The notes beneath the pieces are model-generated. The model was not told the origin of the DNA. It was given only the letters and a program-made list of their open reading frames with translations, and ran no database searches. From NCBI GenBank assembly GCA_938036345.1, contig CALHPJ010000002.1, forward strand, positions 1-64,000: a DNA stretch of 64,000 nt, in the 5' to 3' direction. Positions 7,853 to 16,858 of this stretch are shown here, one piece after another. The translations under genes were made by a program, and so were the position numbers. The stretch is from an uncultured Thermofilaceae archaeon (GTDB lineage: Archaea > Thermoproteota > Thermoprotei > Thermofilales > Thermofilaceae). Position 1 is the stretch's first letter, and each line of letters begins with the position of its first letter.

Positions 7853-9223
7853 CTAAGCGGTTCTTCCTACCCGCCTCCCCCTTGAAAGCAGCACAGATGC
7901 GAGGATTAGAAGGATGCCGACTACCCCCACTATGATAAGGGGTAGGAGGGCTTCCAGGTAGTCGAGCCTCCAAACAGCTTTGAGGGATCTGGGGGCGTTG
8001 ACGTAGACCTCCATGGTTCCAGCGCCTACAACCCTATCCATTTCGTTAAGACCCTCGAAATGGTCAAAGACGTAGGGGCCTACCTTGGTTGGGCTGACGG
8101 ATACTCGAGCGTAAGTGCCTTCCCAGTAAAGGCCCTCCCCGGCGGCAGCACCATATTCTGTGTCCACGGTAACAAGGTACATTCTTCGATTCCCCGGGAG
8201 TAGAGCCTCCAGCAGCTCTGTTCTCCATCTCCCCCGAAACTGGTCGTAGACGCCGAAACCAGCTGCGAACTCCCAGTAGCACCAGGCTATCCCCCTTTTC
8301 TCGGCCTCTCTGGCTACGAAGTAGGTCCACCTGACGCGGGATTCCATGTCCGCCTTGCTGTACGCTCCAAACTCACCCATAAACAGGGGGACGCCGCCGT
8401 GCTTCTCAGCCCAGCTTGCAGCAGTGTCGAGCTCCCTTGCTACCTCCAGCTGCTCTGCGCGCGTGCCGTACCATTTCACACCGACCCGCGGGCTTGGGCT
8501 AACCCACTCGGCCCCTTGGTGGGTGAATTCAAAGGGCGTGTAGAAGTGGAATGTCACAACGATGTTTTCGTCGCCATCGTGAAGCTGGAGTTGCTGGAGA
8601 GCGTAGGCGCTGTTCCAATTAACTGGACCGACGATTATTTTCCGAGTCGGGTTCGTCGCACGTATAACAGCTATGGTTTCGCGCGCCAGCTGGTTCCACA
8701 GGTCGGCAGTCAGCTTGCCGTGGGGCTCGTTTAAAAGCTCGAAGATCAGCTTCTCCGGGTAGTGCCTATACCTGGTGGAAATCTGCTGCCAGATAGCTAT
8801 GAAGCGCTCCCTGTGCTCCAGGGGGTTCTGCATAATCTCCTCGTAATGGTGGACATTGATGATAACGTAAAGTCCCTGCTCTAAAGCCTTGTTGACCACG
8901 TGATCGACTCGCTGGAAAAACCTTTCGTCGATTGTGTAAGGCGGATCGTTACTGGCGTGCGCGCTCCAGCGTATCGGTATTCTAACAGCCTCGAAGCCTG
9001 CCTCCTTTATAATTTTGAAAAACTCGTCCCTAATGTAGACTCCCCACTGCCCCTCCACCGGGGCCTCAAGCGCATTACCGATGTTGATGCACTTGCAGAA
9101 AGGCAGCTTTGCTGAGCAGCCTCCTTGACTCAAGCCGCCAGGCGGCTGAGACAAAGATAACGGTATAAGGGTCAACGCGCATGCAAGCATCAACGCCACC
9201 TTTCTAAGTTTGCGAGGAGGCAT
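7853..9223 (-). CDS. Secreted, membrane-anchored GH5 glycoside hydrolase (endoglucanase-like)
   Basis: A 456-aa protein. Residues 1-25 form a signal peptide (basic start, then LMLACALTLIPLSLS). The GH5 barrel spans about 40-345: INVHHY at about 123-128, acid/base Glu166 in LLNEPHG, HFYTP at 226-230, nucleophile Glu284 in FMGEFGAY, and a substrate-stacking Trp in WCYWEF. A beta-sandwich-like region follows, and a C-terminal transmembrane helix (about 424-446) with a basic tail anchors it outside the cell. It should hydrolyse beta-1,4-glucan or mannan; the exact polymer is uncertain. Box A lies about 26 bp before the ATG. The GH116 glucosidase in this window could finish the released oligosaccharides. 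Confidence 0.9.
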   Translation of the reverse strand: MPPRKLRKVALMLACALTLIPLSLSQPPGGLSQGGCSAKLPFCKCINIGNALEAPVEGQWGVYIRDEFFKIIKEAGFEAVRIPIRWSAHASNDPPYTIDERFFQRVDHVVNKALEQGLYVIINVHHYEEIMQNPLEHRERFIAIWQQISTRYRHYPEKLIFELLNEPHGKLTADLWNQLARETIAVIRATNPTRKIIVGPVNWNSAYALQQLQLHDGDENIVVTFHFYTPFEFTHQGAEWVSPSPRVGVKWYGTRAEQLEVARELDTAASWAEKHGGVPLFMGEFGAYSKADMESRVRWTYFVAREAEKRGIAWCYWEFAAGFGVYDQFRGRWRTELLEALLPGNRRMYLVTVDTEYGAAAGEGLYWEGTYARVSVSPTKVGPYVFDHFEGLNEMDRVVGAGTMEVYVNAPRSLKAVWRLDYLEALLPLIIVGVVGILLILASVLLSRGRRVGRTA

Positions 9224-9279
9224 GAATCTAAGAAGCGTGCAGGAGTAAAAAGGCTTTTCCTAACCGCGCGGAACGCCAC

Positions 9280-10230
9280 CCACTACCATTAGCCTTCGAG
9301 CGCGCGAGCCGCCACAGCTCGCTGAGCGACTCGTAGAAGGAGCCCGGTTACAGCTCCCCAAGCCCCCCACGCTAAGCACTAGGTGCAGACGTATATCCAG
9401 GCAGAGGTGGCAATGGCTTACATACCCGCTGCGCAACTCTCTGTACCCGTATCCCTCGACCGCCAACCGGTACAGCGAGCCCAGGTCCCTAGATAGCGCT
9501 GCTAGGACCGGTCTATCACTCAGGTCAACCCCCTTAGTACGTGGTTCGGCATCTGAGCATCTCCTAAGCTTATCCCGGCGAGCACCCTGGGACATAGTTG
9601 CAGTGAGGGTCTACGTGTACGTGCCATGGCCTTGCGAGCCCCCCAGGCAAGACATGTTAAAATAGGCTTTAGCGGGCTCCTCTCGTAAAGGTAGCCCAAC
9701 GTGTAGACTAGGCGACCCATCGGCAGCAGGATTGAGGGGTTAAAGGCCAGCTTGAAAAGCGGGGGAGCTACCTTAATGGCCCTGCCAGCCATCTCTTCGA
9801 GACTAATCTTGCCGGAAGACCCCACCGATTCTAGCAGCTCCAGGTAAACCGGGTGGTAGACGAACATCCCTCCCTCGTCCACTACATCGAACGCCGCTCT
9901 GATAGCGAGCTTCGCCCTGCTGTATGGGACAAACTTCGTTGTGAAGGGGTTTACGCTGATGAGAACCCCCAGGCCGGCTCCTTTCAGCTCTTCGAATCTG
10001 CTTTTAGCGCCAGTGTAGCTCGTAACCCAGAAGCAGTTGGTTTCGACGAAGACCGACGGTAGCCGAGTTCTTCGGCAATCTTTACGCTCTCCAATGTCAA
10101 GCAGTATTGCCCTCAGCGTGCGGGCGTACACGCAGTGCTTGCACTCGCAGATGCACTGGTAGGAGAGCATAATGCCCACAGAGGTCGGAGGTTCTGCTCT
10201 GAGCACCCAGCGTTCGTCATTGTCTACCAA
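9280..10230 (-). pseudogene. Decayed radical SAM/SPASM-type gene
   Basis: Pieces of one radical SAM protein read in three frames. The first frame (TTG at 10230) has the CxxxCxxC cluster motif (CICECKHC), then after a loss of roughly 50 residues, including the expected GGEPF segment, FVETNCFW and ISVNPFTTKFVP. Near 9560 the reading shifts to a frame with VDLSDRPVLAAL and the SPASM cysteines GYVSHCHLCLDIRLHL (about 9400). Near 9360 it shifts again, hits a TAA at 9348-9350 and continues as PGSFYESLSELW. A box A remains upstream of the TTG, so the 5' end may still be transcribed. Multiple lesions argue against a single sequencing error. Confidence 0.8.
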
Positions 10231-10349
10231 TCCAAGCGCACCAAACTCCTAGTAATTTCCCTGCCTCCATGCTGTCTGGGCTCTGCAACGGCCTTTTAAC
10301 TAGTTGCGGGGTGCCACCTACTAGTCTAGCCCAGGCTTGGCGTTCCCGG

Positions 10350-11477
10350 CTACTGAGCACCAGGGGCACGGCCGCTCGATATAAGGTGTTCGATGAGCTC
10401 CTCGTGACTCTTGAAGATGTTTGTTGTATAATACTCAAAGAACGGGCTTTTGAGCTGGTGGGGGAATATGGCGAAGACGTCCTTGTTGTGGGTGTAACCG
10501 TAGTGTATCTCGTTTAACACTCCGGGGGAAACCTGGGTGGTGGGGTAGAATACGACTATAGTATCTGCCTGATCGATAAGTTTGTAGTCGCGCGCGACTA
10601 TCTGGTCGATGATGTCGTCCCTGGCCTTCATTATCTCGTCCACGCTTAACCGCAGCTTGGATCCATCGACATCCAGCTCGACGTACTCTAAACCTTTTCT
10701 CCGGGCCTCCTCGGCTAACCCGATCAGCGCGGCTTCGTCTATGGTTATCGGGTCGAAAACCACAATGCCGGCTTTTCTGAGCGCCTCTTTGACCTCATCC
10801 TTCTTCTTGAAAAGCGACTCGTCGCCAGCAACGTGGGTTATCGGGTAGCTGAGGTAGGCCTTCAGCGCTGGCGGACGATCGGCTAGCTTTTCTCTTTCAA
10901 CTCTGTAAATGAGGTCTAGCAGCAGGCTTGGGGGCTCCCGCCTGGCCACTATGTAGAAGGGTTTTCGCTGGTACTCTGCCAGGATCTCTGTCACGAAAGT
11001 CTCCTCGTCCCTCCACACAAGGATATCCTTCAGGTCGAGCCTACCTTTCCACTGTGTCGCCTCTAACCGGGCCTTGACCGAGTGCGCGTTGTCGACTATT
11101 GTGATGTACATGTCCGGGTTTATCCTGTTCAGGTAGTAGAGGTTGAACGCTGTGGAGAGGTGCTTTTTCCAGCGGAAGCAAACGTGAGTGCTTATGACTA
11201 AGTCTTTACTGCTTAGCCCCCGGAATTTGTCTACTTCGGCTAAAAGTTCCTCGAAGGTAACCGCTCTCAAGTAGCTTAAAGCGAAGGGGTCCAAGTCCAG
11301 TATCTTGCCCTGAGGTATGCGTATACCCAGCTCGGCGGATTTACGGAACATTCTCGCTCCAACATCTATAATCTGCAGCCTCCCTCCACTGCTCTTCGCC
11401 GCCTCTTCGATGAAATCTAAGCGCCCGCTGCCGCTTATCCCAGTAGCGAAGATTATCACAGGAGCTTTTGAACACAA
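10350..11477 (-). CDS. Two-domain protein: P-loop kinase-like plus nucleoside 2-deoxyribosyltransferase-like
   Basis: A 375-aa protein. The first ~195 residues look like a nucleotide-kinase fold: a glycine loop (FATGISGSGRLDF) in the Walker A position lacking the usual Lys-Thr/Ser, then STHVCFRWKK and a late VWRDEETF. Residues about 205-345 resemble the nucleoside 2-deoxyribosyltransferase fold: AYLSYPITH, VVFDPIT, LIDQADTIVVFYP and SPGVLNEIHYGY, where the Glu is at the catalytic position. That family moves or hydrolyses N-glycosidic bonds of nucleosides/nucleotides. Whether either half is active is unknown. The TTG at 11477 follows a box A (minus-sense CTAATAATC, near 11512). Upstream lies a divergent glutaredoxin-fold gene. 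Confidence 0.7.
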   Translation of the reverse strand: MCSKAPVIIFATGISGSGRLDFIEEAAKSSGGRLQIIDVGARMFRKSAELGIRIPQGKILDLDPFALSYLRAVTFEELLAEVDKFRGLSSKDLVISTHVCFRWKKHLSTAFNLYYLNRINPDMYITIVDNAHSVKARLEATQWKGRLDLKDILVWRDEETFVTEILAEYQRKPFYIVARREPPSLLLDLIYRVEREKLADRPPALKAYLSYPITHVAGDESLFKKKDEVKEALRKAGIVVFDPITIDEAALIGLAEEARRKGLEYVELDVDGSKLRLSVDEIMKARDDIIDQIVARDYKLIDQADTIVVFYPTTQVSPGVLNEIHYGYTHNKDVFAIFPHQLKSPFFEYYTTNIFKSHEELIEHLISSGRAPGAQ

Positions 11478-11552
11478 GCTGGATAACTGTTTCGATTACT
11501 TTCGCCCGATTATTAGGGGAAGTATTATCCGCGTTCTCAGTAGCGTATAACT

Positions 11553-11834
11553 GTGAGCGCTGTCGGTTACTCAGAACTTAGGCTAGAGGAAGCCTCTAAA
11601 CGGTGGGGAAGTTTGGGAGAAGCCCTTCTATTCGTGGATGGGGATAGAGATTCGGAGGAGGCTGAGGAACTGCTCAATAAGCTCGGAGTTAAGTACCGTA
11701 AAATCGATGTGAGAAATGGACTGCGCGGCTGGCTGTTATTCGACTACGGAACCGCAGAAGTACCCCTGCTCGTAGTAGGCGAAAAGGTGTTAGTAGGGCT
11801 CGAAGAGATAAAGAAGTACTACGCGTTCCGTTAA
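11553..11834 (+). CDS. Glutaredoxin-fold protein lacking the CxxC motif
   Basis: A 93-aa protein with the glutaredoxin pattern: strand LLFVDGD, helix SEEAEELLNKLG, strand YRKIDV, cis-proline EVPLLVV, then GEKVLVGLEEI. The CxxC active site is replaced by DGDR, and no cysteine is present, so dithiol redox chemistry is excluded. It may bind a partner protein or a thiol ligand. The GTG start at 11553 fits box A (agtattat, 11520-11529) at the leaderless distance. It is followed 29 bp later by thiL on the same strand, so the two may be co-transcribed. Confidence 0.68.
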   Translation: MSAVGYSELRLEEASKRWGSLGEALLFVDGDRDSEEAEELLNKLGVKYRKIDVRNGLRGWLLFDYGTAEVPLLVVGEKVLVGLEEIKKYYAFR

Positions 11835-11863
11835 CCTCTTTTCCCCCCTGTTCCTCTTGCGTT

Positions 11864-12847
11864 GTGGATGAACGTGAGCTAATCGAGAGAGTGTGGAAGT
11901 TCCTTAGACGCGACCCCCGCGAGCTACTCGGCTTTGATGATGCCCAAGCAGTTGAGCTGAAGGGTAAAGTCGTAGTAAACCTGGACGTGTTCGACGAAGT
12001 TACCGACTGGCTGCCGGGGATGACACTTCGCGACGTGGGTTGGAAATCGGTCGTAATGGGTGTAAGCGACGTCCTGGTAAAGGGGGCTAAACCGCTTGGA
12101 GTCATGCTCGGCTTAGGCCTACCGGGGGAGCTGCTGGACGCGGTCGACGACCTCTTTCTGGGCATCCGGGAGGCGTGCGATGCTCTGGGTGTTCACTTAT
12201 GGGGCGGTGACACGGGGTCGTCCAACCACCTTTATGTGGCGGTCGTTGCCGTAGGTGTTACCGACAGGCTCATAGCTAGGCGAGGCGCTAAGCCCGGCGA
12301 CCTGCTGATGGTCGCATCGGCCGGCGAGGGGATAGAGACACCGGTTGCGTATGGAGTGCTGCTTAAGGGCGCGCCGCTCTGCGGTAAGGCCCGCGAAGCC
12401 ATTCGGAGGGCTTTCAGGCCCAGACTGGTTAACGCTGAATTCTGGCTAGAGATCGCGGATCACGTTACAGCCTCGATCGACGATAGCGACGGCTTCGCAC
12501 TGTCGCTCCACCTGTTGGCCGAGTCCAGCGGCGTGCGGCTAGCTTTAGACCGGGTTCCCCTGAGCCCCGCGCTGGTGGAGTGTGCTGAGGCTTGGGGGGT
12601 AAATCCGATGGAAATGGCCCTCTACGCTGGGGGCGAGGAGTACTCCTTCATCTTCACGGTGCCCCGCGAAAGCGAGGAGGAGGTAGCCGAAAAAGCTAGG
12701 GAGCACAGTGTACAAGTTTGGAAAATAGGCAGGGTTGAGGAGGGCGCTGGAGTCTACTTAAAGGGCTATGGCGAGGTTGAAAGGCGCGGCTGGATGCACT
12801 TCGCTACGGACCAGTGGTTTGCTAGCCTAAGGGCCATGCGCACGTAG
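11864..12847 (+). CDS. thiL: Thiamine-monophosphate kinase ThiL
   Basis: A 327-aa AIR-synthase/PurM-like ATP enzyme that phosphorylates thiamine monophosphate to thiamine diphosphate. Motifs are FDDAQAV near the N-terminus, MGVSDVLVKGAKP, GGDTGSS (ATP/metal), SIDDSDGFALSL and GGEEYSFIF. The order and length match ThiL. The start is GTG at 11864. No dedicated thiamine-phosphate synthase is in the window; the YjbQ-fold pair 4-5 kb upstream belongs to a family with reported side activity of that kind, but a link is only speculative. Confidence 0.92.
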   Translation: MDERELIERVWKFLRRDPRELLGFDDAQAVELKGKVVVNLDVFDEVTDWLPGMTLRDVGWKSVVMGVSDVLVKGAKPLGVMLGLGLPGELLDAVDDLFLGIREACDALGVHLWGGDTGSSNHLYVAVVAVGVTDRLIARRGAKPGDLLMVASAGEGIETPVAYGVLLKGAPLCGKAREAIRRAFRPRLVNAEFWLEIADHVTASIDDSDGFALSLHLLAESSGVRLALDRVPLSPALVECAEAWGVNPMEMALYAGGEEYSFIFTVPRESEEEVAEKAREHSVQVWKIGRVEEGAGVYLKGYGEVERRGWMHFATDQWFASLRAMRT

Positions 12848-12892
12848 AAAAGCTGCCCGTGCAACATTTTAATTTCTCCGCCCTCAGCTAAA

Positions 12893-14608
12893 GTGAAAAT
12901 GCGCGCGCTGATTATCGACGGGTACACGGACGAGCCAGCAGGGCTCGGCGTTCCGCCGTACGTAGACGTATACCCGAGGTACGTTGCTGGCGCCATCTGG
13001 AGCGCGGATAGCGGGGCTGAAGTCCGATACGTGACTGTTGATTACGCTAGGCAGTACCTCGACTCAATGCTCAAATACGCCGCAAGCTGCGACCTCGTAG
13101 TTTTCGTAGCTGGCGTGGTTGTGCCCGGAAAGTACTTGGGGGGAGAGCCTATCAAACTCGAGGAGCTGGTTCGGTGGGCATCGCTCATTGAGGGGGGTGT
13201 GAAGGTTCTCGGGGGGCCGGTAGCGAGGTTCGGGTACGGAGCAGCTGGTGGAAGGCCAGCAGTACCTCCTGAAAGCTTTGAGAGCTACTTCGACTTAGTT
13301 GTAAGGGGGGATATCGAGGTAGTGGTTTACAATTTAGTCAAGGAGAAGCTCAGAGTTGAAGCCGTCGATCCCGCCGAAGTCAGATACGGGTACGAGCTGG
13401 TTAACAAGTTTGCAGTGAAGGGGTCTAGGATCGTTGAGCAGCACCCCAACTGGGGCTGGAATCTTATTGCTGAAATTGAGACGTACAGGGGCTGCCCCCG
13501 GTGGGTTACCGGGGGCTGCAGCTTCTGCGTTGAGCCGCTCTACGGCGCTGTAATATTTAGGGACGCGGAGTCGATAGCAGCTGAGGTGGAAGCCCTGTAC
13601 AGGTGCGGGGTGAGGCACTTTAGGCTCGGCAGACAGCCGGATATCCTAGCCTACGGGGCGAAGGGTGTAAACGAGGTGGAATTCCCCAAGCCGAACCTGG
13701 AGACGATCGAGGAGCTGTTCAGGAACGTGAGGGCGGCCGCACCGGGGCTGGAGGTGCTCCACATAGACAACGTTAACCCCGGCACAATTGCGCACCACGA
13801 GGAAGATGCGAGAAAGGCTCTCAAAGTCATCGTCAAGTACCACACGCCAGGCGACGTGGCGGCGCTGGGTATCGAGAGCGCCGACCCTAGAGTAGTCAAG
13901 GCTAACAACTTGAAGGCAAGCCCGGAAGACTCCCTCAAGGCGGTTAAGGTGGTGAACGAGGTAGGTGCAGCTAGAGGCCGGAACGGGATGCCTGAGCTCC
14001 TCCCGGGGGTAAACTTCGTGCTCGGCTTGAGGGGTGAAACCAAAGATACGTACCGGCTTAACATGGAGTTCCTCCAATCGATACTGAGGGAGGGGCTAAT
14101 GGTGCGGCGGGTTAACATTCGCCAAGTGCTCGCTCTACCGGGCACGCGCATGTGGCCTATCGGCGACCGTGTCGTAAGGGCTCATAGGAGGTACTTCCGA
14201 GAGTTCAAAAAGAGGGTGCGAGCGGAGTTCGACAAGCCCATGCTGAGGCTCGTGGCGCCCCGGGGGACCGTGCTGAAGACCCTGTTCGTAGAAGCCCACG
14301 AAGGCAAGTACAGTCTCGCGAGACAGGCGGGCTCGTACCCACTGCTAGTCTATGTGACCGAAAACCTGAGGGTGAGGACAAAGCTCGACATAGTGGTAGT
14401 TGAGCACGGGTACAGGTCGGTGAAGGGGATCCCGTACCCCCTAGACGCCAACACCGCCTCCCACAAGTCGCTGGCATTAGTCCCCGGGCTGAGTAAAAGC
14501 GCTGTTGTCAAGGTCTTGAGGAGGAGGCCATTCCGGGATTCCGCAGAGCTTGGAAAAATTGTAGGGGCCGAAGCTTTGAAGTACCTCAGCGTTAACCCGA
14601 GAGGGTAG
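12893..14608 (+). CDS. Radical SAM enzyme with C-terminal helix-hairpin-helix (COG1031 type)
   Basis: A 571-aa archaeal protein. The N-terminal ~190 residues look like a B12-binding-like Rossmann region. The radical SAM cluster site is Cys201, Cys209 and Cys212 (RGCPRWVTGGCSFCVEP), a widened CX7CX2C spacing typical of this family. The barrel continues to about 430. The last ~60 residues (ANTASHKSLALVPGLSKSAV) form a helix-hairpin-helix, usually a nucleic-acid-binding element, which suggests an RNA or DNA substrate. The reaction is not known. Start may be GTG at 12893 or ATG at 12899; box A (ttttaat, 12867-12873) suits either. It overlaps the AOR gene by 17 bp in convergent orientation. Confidence 0.87.
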   Translation: MKMRALIIDGYTDEPAGLGVPPYVDVYPRYVAGAIWSADSGAEVRYVTVDYARQYLDSMLKYAASCDLVVFVAGVVVPGKYLGGEPIKLEELVRWASLIEGGVKVLGGPVARFGYGAAGGRPAVPPESFESYFDLVVRGDIEVVVYNLVKEKLRVEAVDPAEVRYGYELVNKFAVKGSRIVEQHPNWGWNLIAEIETYRGCPRWVTGGCSFCVEPLYGAVIFRDAESIAAEVEALYRCGVRHFRLGRQPDILAYGAKGVNEVEFPKPNLETIEELFRNVRAAAPGLEVLHIDNVNPGTIAHHEEDARKALKVIVKYHTPGDVAALGIESADPRVVKANNLKASPEDSLKAVKVVNEVGAARGRNGMPELLPGVNFVLGLRGETKDTYRLNMEFLQSILREGLMVRRVNIRQVLALPGTRMWPIGDRVVRAHRRYFREFKKRVRAEFDKPMLRLVAPRGTVLKTLFVEAHEGKYSLARQAGSYPLLVYVTENLRVRTKLDIVVVEHGYRSVKGIPYPLDANTASHKSLALVPGLSKSAVVKVLRRRPFRDSAELGKIVGAEALKYLSVNPRG

Positions 14609-16379
14609 GCTCCAGCTGCTTGAGCTCTTCGCTAATCCTGGCTCTGTAGAGTTCGACTGCCGTGCTCATGAATTCCGGTGAGATATTGCCGTGCGGGGTC
14701 GGGGTTTCGAATATTCTTTTCGGGAATCTCAGCTTTGAGTAATCAAAACCTTCGTCGAGCTTGTACTTGATTTTTAAAAGGTGGATCTTCTTACCGATCT
14801 CTTTCAAATCGTTCTCGCCGACTTCCCACTTTAGCGGTTTAAAGGCCTCTACTACTACCTGCGGCGTGTAGACGCCTCGGGCGAAGAGACACAAAACCAA
14901 GCTGGTGAGCACCTGCCTCCATCGCTCCTCCTGGATCAGGTAATCGACCACCCCTTCAACGCTTATCTCCTTTCCGACCATTTTCTGATCATAGCTGTAG
15001 CCGGCGGAGTCGAGGTGGCTGTGCCTTGCTCCTAGCGCGTAACCTAGGTGAGCCCCAGGACCTGTATGGTACCCGGGCATCTCGTTTCCGCAGAACGTTA
15101 AGGCGAAATCCCTGCCCCCGTAAACGCTGGCCGCGTACTCGGTTCCCTTAGCCAGAGCCGAGTAGAACTCGTTAGGCTGCTCAACTATGAGCTCGATAGC
15201 CTTCAGGTAACTGACGTACTCCCCCCACGAGGGTCTAACGCCCATCGTCTCCTTCTCCGTAATCATTCCCCTTTCAAAAGCCTCCGTCATCCAGGCTAGC
15301 GCGACCCCGGTGCTCATTGCGTCGAGACCGTAGACTTCAACCGCGTCCAGCAGTTTAAGCAGGTGCGCCCCGCTTTTTATACCGAGCATCGTACCCATGG
15401 CATATATCGGCTCGTAGTCATAGGAGACGAAGGTAGTCTTGTAAAAGTACGCCTCTGCCTTGTATGGCTCCCTCAGAGCTCCCAAGTGTATACAAGCTAC
15501 CGGGCAATGGGCGCACGACACCCTCCTCCCCAAGTATACCTCTGCAAGCTTCTCGCCGGAAAGCTCCAAAGCGTATTCGAACTGGGCTTTCTGGAGGTTC
15601 TTCGTGGGTAGGGCGCCGAGTTCGTTCAGAGGGAGCACGTTTTCCGCCGTACCTAGTTCATGGTACTTTTTAGTAGCAGGAGTCCCCATGATCGCATCGT
15701 ATATTTTGTCGTACACCTTCCTGTAAGATGCTTTATCGGCTATGGGTATGCCTCTCTTGCCTGATATCACCAGTGCTTTTAGCTTCTTACTTCCGAATAC
15801 TGCTCCTAACCCGAGTCTGCCAAAATGCCGGAAGGTATCAACGACTACGCACGCGTACCTTACCATTCTCTCTCCTGCGCGGCCTATCCTCATTATCGTT
15901 CTAAAGCCGTGACCAGTTTCGATTTCTCGCAGTACGCGTCCCACAGTGTGTGTGCTCCTAACTCCCCAAAGCGCCCTAGCGTCGTGAAAGCTTACCTTAT
16001 CGCCGTGCACCGAGATCCATATTGGAATTTCGCTGGCGCCCTTGATCACTATCGCGCCGTAGCCCGCAAGCCTGACTGCCACCGAGCTCCTACCTCCAGC
16101 GTGGCTTTCGCCCAAGTTGTTGGTGAGGGGGCTTTTGAACATGGCAACAGTCTTGCTGGCCATCGGATACACACCGTTGAAGGGGCCAGTAGCCATCACG
16201 ATGACATTTTCGGGGCCAAGCGGATCTGCGCCGCGCGGTATCTCTTCTCTCAGCAGTTTAATCGCTACACCCGTGCCGCCGATGTACTCCTCGAACAAGT
16301 CTTTGCGGTCCTCTACCCAGTGCTTTTTCGATGTCAGATCTATGTAGAGGACACGGGATAGTGGATCCCTATTATACAC
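14592..16379 (-). CDS. Tungsten-containing aldehyde:ferredoxin oxidoreductase family protein
   Basis: A 595-aa AOR-family enzyme. The N-terminal domain (1-205) has the tungstopterin-binding pattern (ATGPFNGVYPMASK, NLGESHAGGRSSV). The [4Fe-4S] ligands are Cys289, 292 and 296 (CAHCPVAC) and Cys497. AORs oxidise aldehydes to acids and pass electrons to ferredoxin; substrate specificity of this branch is not evident. The start is a GTG that overlaps the end of the upstream ferredoxin gene by 8 bp. A paired four-cluster ferredoxin is seen in other AOR-family two-subunit enzymes (YdhV-YdhY, BamB-BamC styles), so this may be a complex rather than the single-subunit AOR. Confidence 0.93.
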   Translation of the reverse strand: MYNRDPLSRVLYIDLTSKKHWVEDRKDLFEEYIGGTGVAIKLLREEIPRGADPLGPENVIVMATGPFNGVYPMASKTVAMFKSPLTNNLGESHAGGRSSVAVRLAGYGAIVIKGASEIPIWISVHGDKVSFHDARALWGVRSTHTVGRVLREIETGHGFRTIMRIGRAGERMVRYACVVVDTFRHFGRLGLGAVFGSKKLKALVISGKRGIPIADKASYRKVYDKIYDAIMGTPATKKYHELGTAENVLPLNELGALPTKNLQKAQFEYALELSGEKLAEVYLGRRVSCAHCPVACIHLGALREPYKAEAYFYKTTFVSYDYEPIYAMGTMLGIKSGAHLLKLLDAVEVYGLDAMSTGVALAWMTEAFERGMITEKETMGVRPSWGEYVSYLKAIELIVEQPNEFYSALAKGTEYAASVYGGRDFALTFCGNEMPGYHTGPGAHLGYALGARHSHLDSAGYSYDQKMVGKEISVEGVVDYLIQEERWRQVLTSLVLCLFARGVYTPQVVVEAFKPLKWEVGENDLKEIGKKIHLLKIKYKLDEGFDYSKLRFPKRIFETPTPHGNISPEFMSTAVELYRARISEELKQLEPTLSG

Positions 16380-16785
16380 TTGGCACCACCTCCTCCAGCT
16401 TGATAACCCCGTACGGGCAGTACCGGGTGCAGTACCCGCAGTGAGTGCAGATTACAGGTCTATTCGTCTCCTCGTCCCACATGATAGCTCTGTAAGGGCA
16501 CGCTGCAACACAGTTACCGCACTCAATGCACCTTGCTAAGTCAATGACTACTCCACCCCCCTCCCTCCGCTTAAGAGCACCAGTTGGGCAGACGTGTATG
16601 CAAGGGGGATCGAGGCATGCCCTGCATACGATTACCTTAAAACCCCTCTCTATACCGCCAATACTCGCAACTTTAATTGCCGACTTCGAGACACCCCCAT
16701 CCCCAAAGCGGCGCGAACAAGCGAATACGCACATCATGCATCCGACACATAGGTCTACGTCAACTACAGAAAGCCTCTTGGCCAT
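16372..16785 (-). CDS. Polyferredoxin with four [4Fe-4S] clusters, AOR partner
   Basis: A 137-aa iron-sulfur protein with sixteen cysteines in four groups: CVGCMMCVFAC near the start, CRACLDPPCIHVCP, CIECGNCVAACP and CTHCGYCTRYCP. The arrangement matches the DMSO-reductase-type/HycB electron-transfer family, which bridges a catalytic subunit to an acceptor. The AOR catalytic gene starts inside its 3' end, so the two are translationally linked. An A/T-rich promoter with box A (minus-sense CTTAAATTC, near 16809) lies about 24 bp before the ATG. It should act in the cytoplasm as the electron wire for the AOR. Confidence 0.92.
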   Translation of the reverse strand: MAKRLSVVDVDLCVGCMMCVFACSRRFGDGGVSKSAIKVASIGGIERGFKVIVCRACLDPPCIHVCPTGALKRREGGGVVIDLARCIECGNCVAACPYRAIMWDEETNRPVICTHCGYCTRYCPYGVIKLEEVVPSV

Positions 16786-16858
16786 ACGCGTCTAGCTATT
16801 TAGAATTTAAGGCGATTATAATATTCTCCTTTATAGTTCTTGTAAGGCGGCAAAGAAC

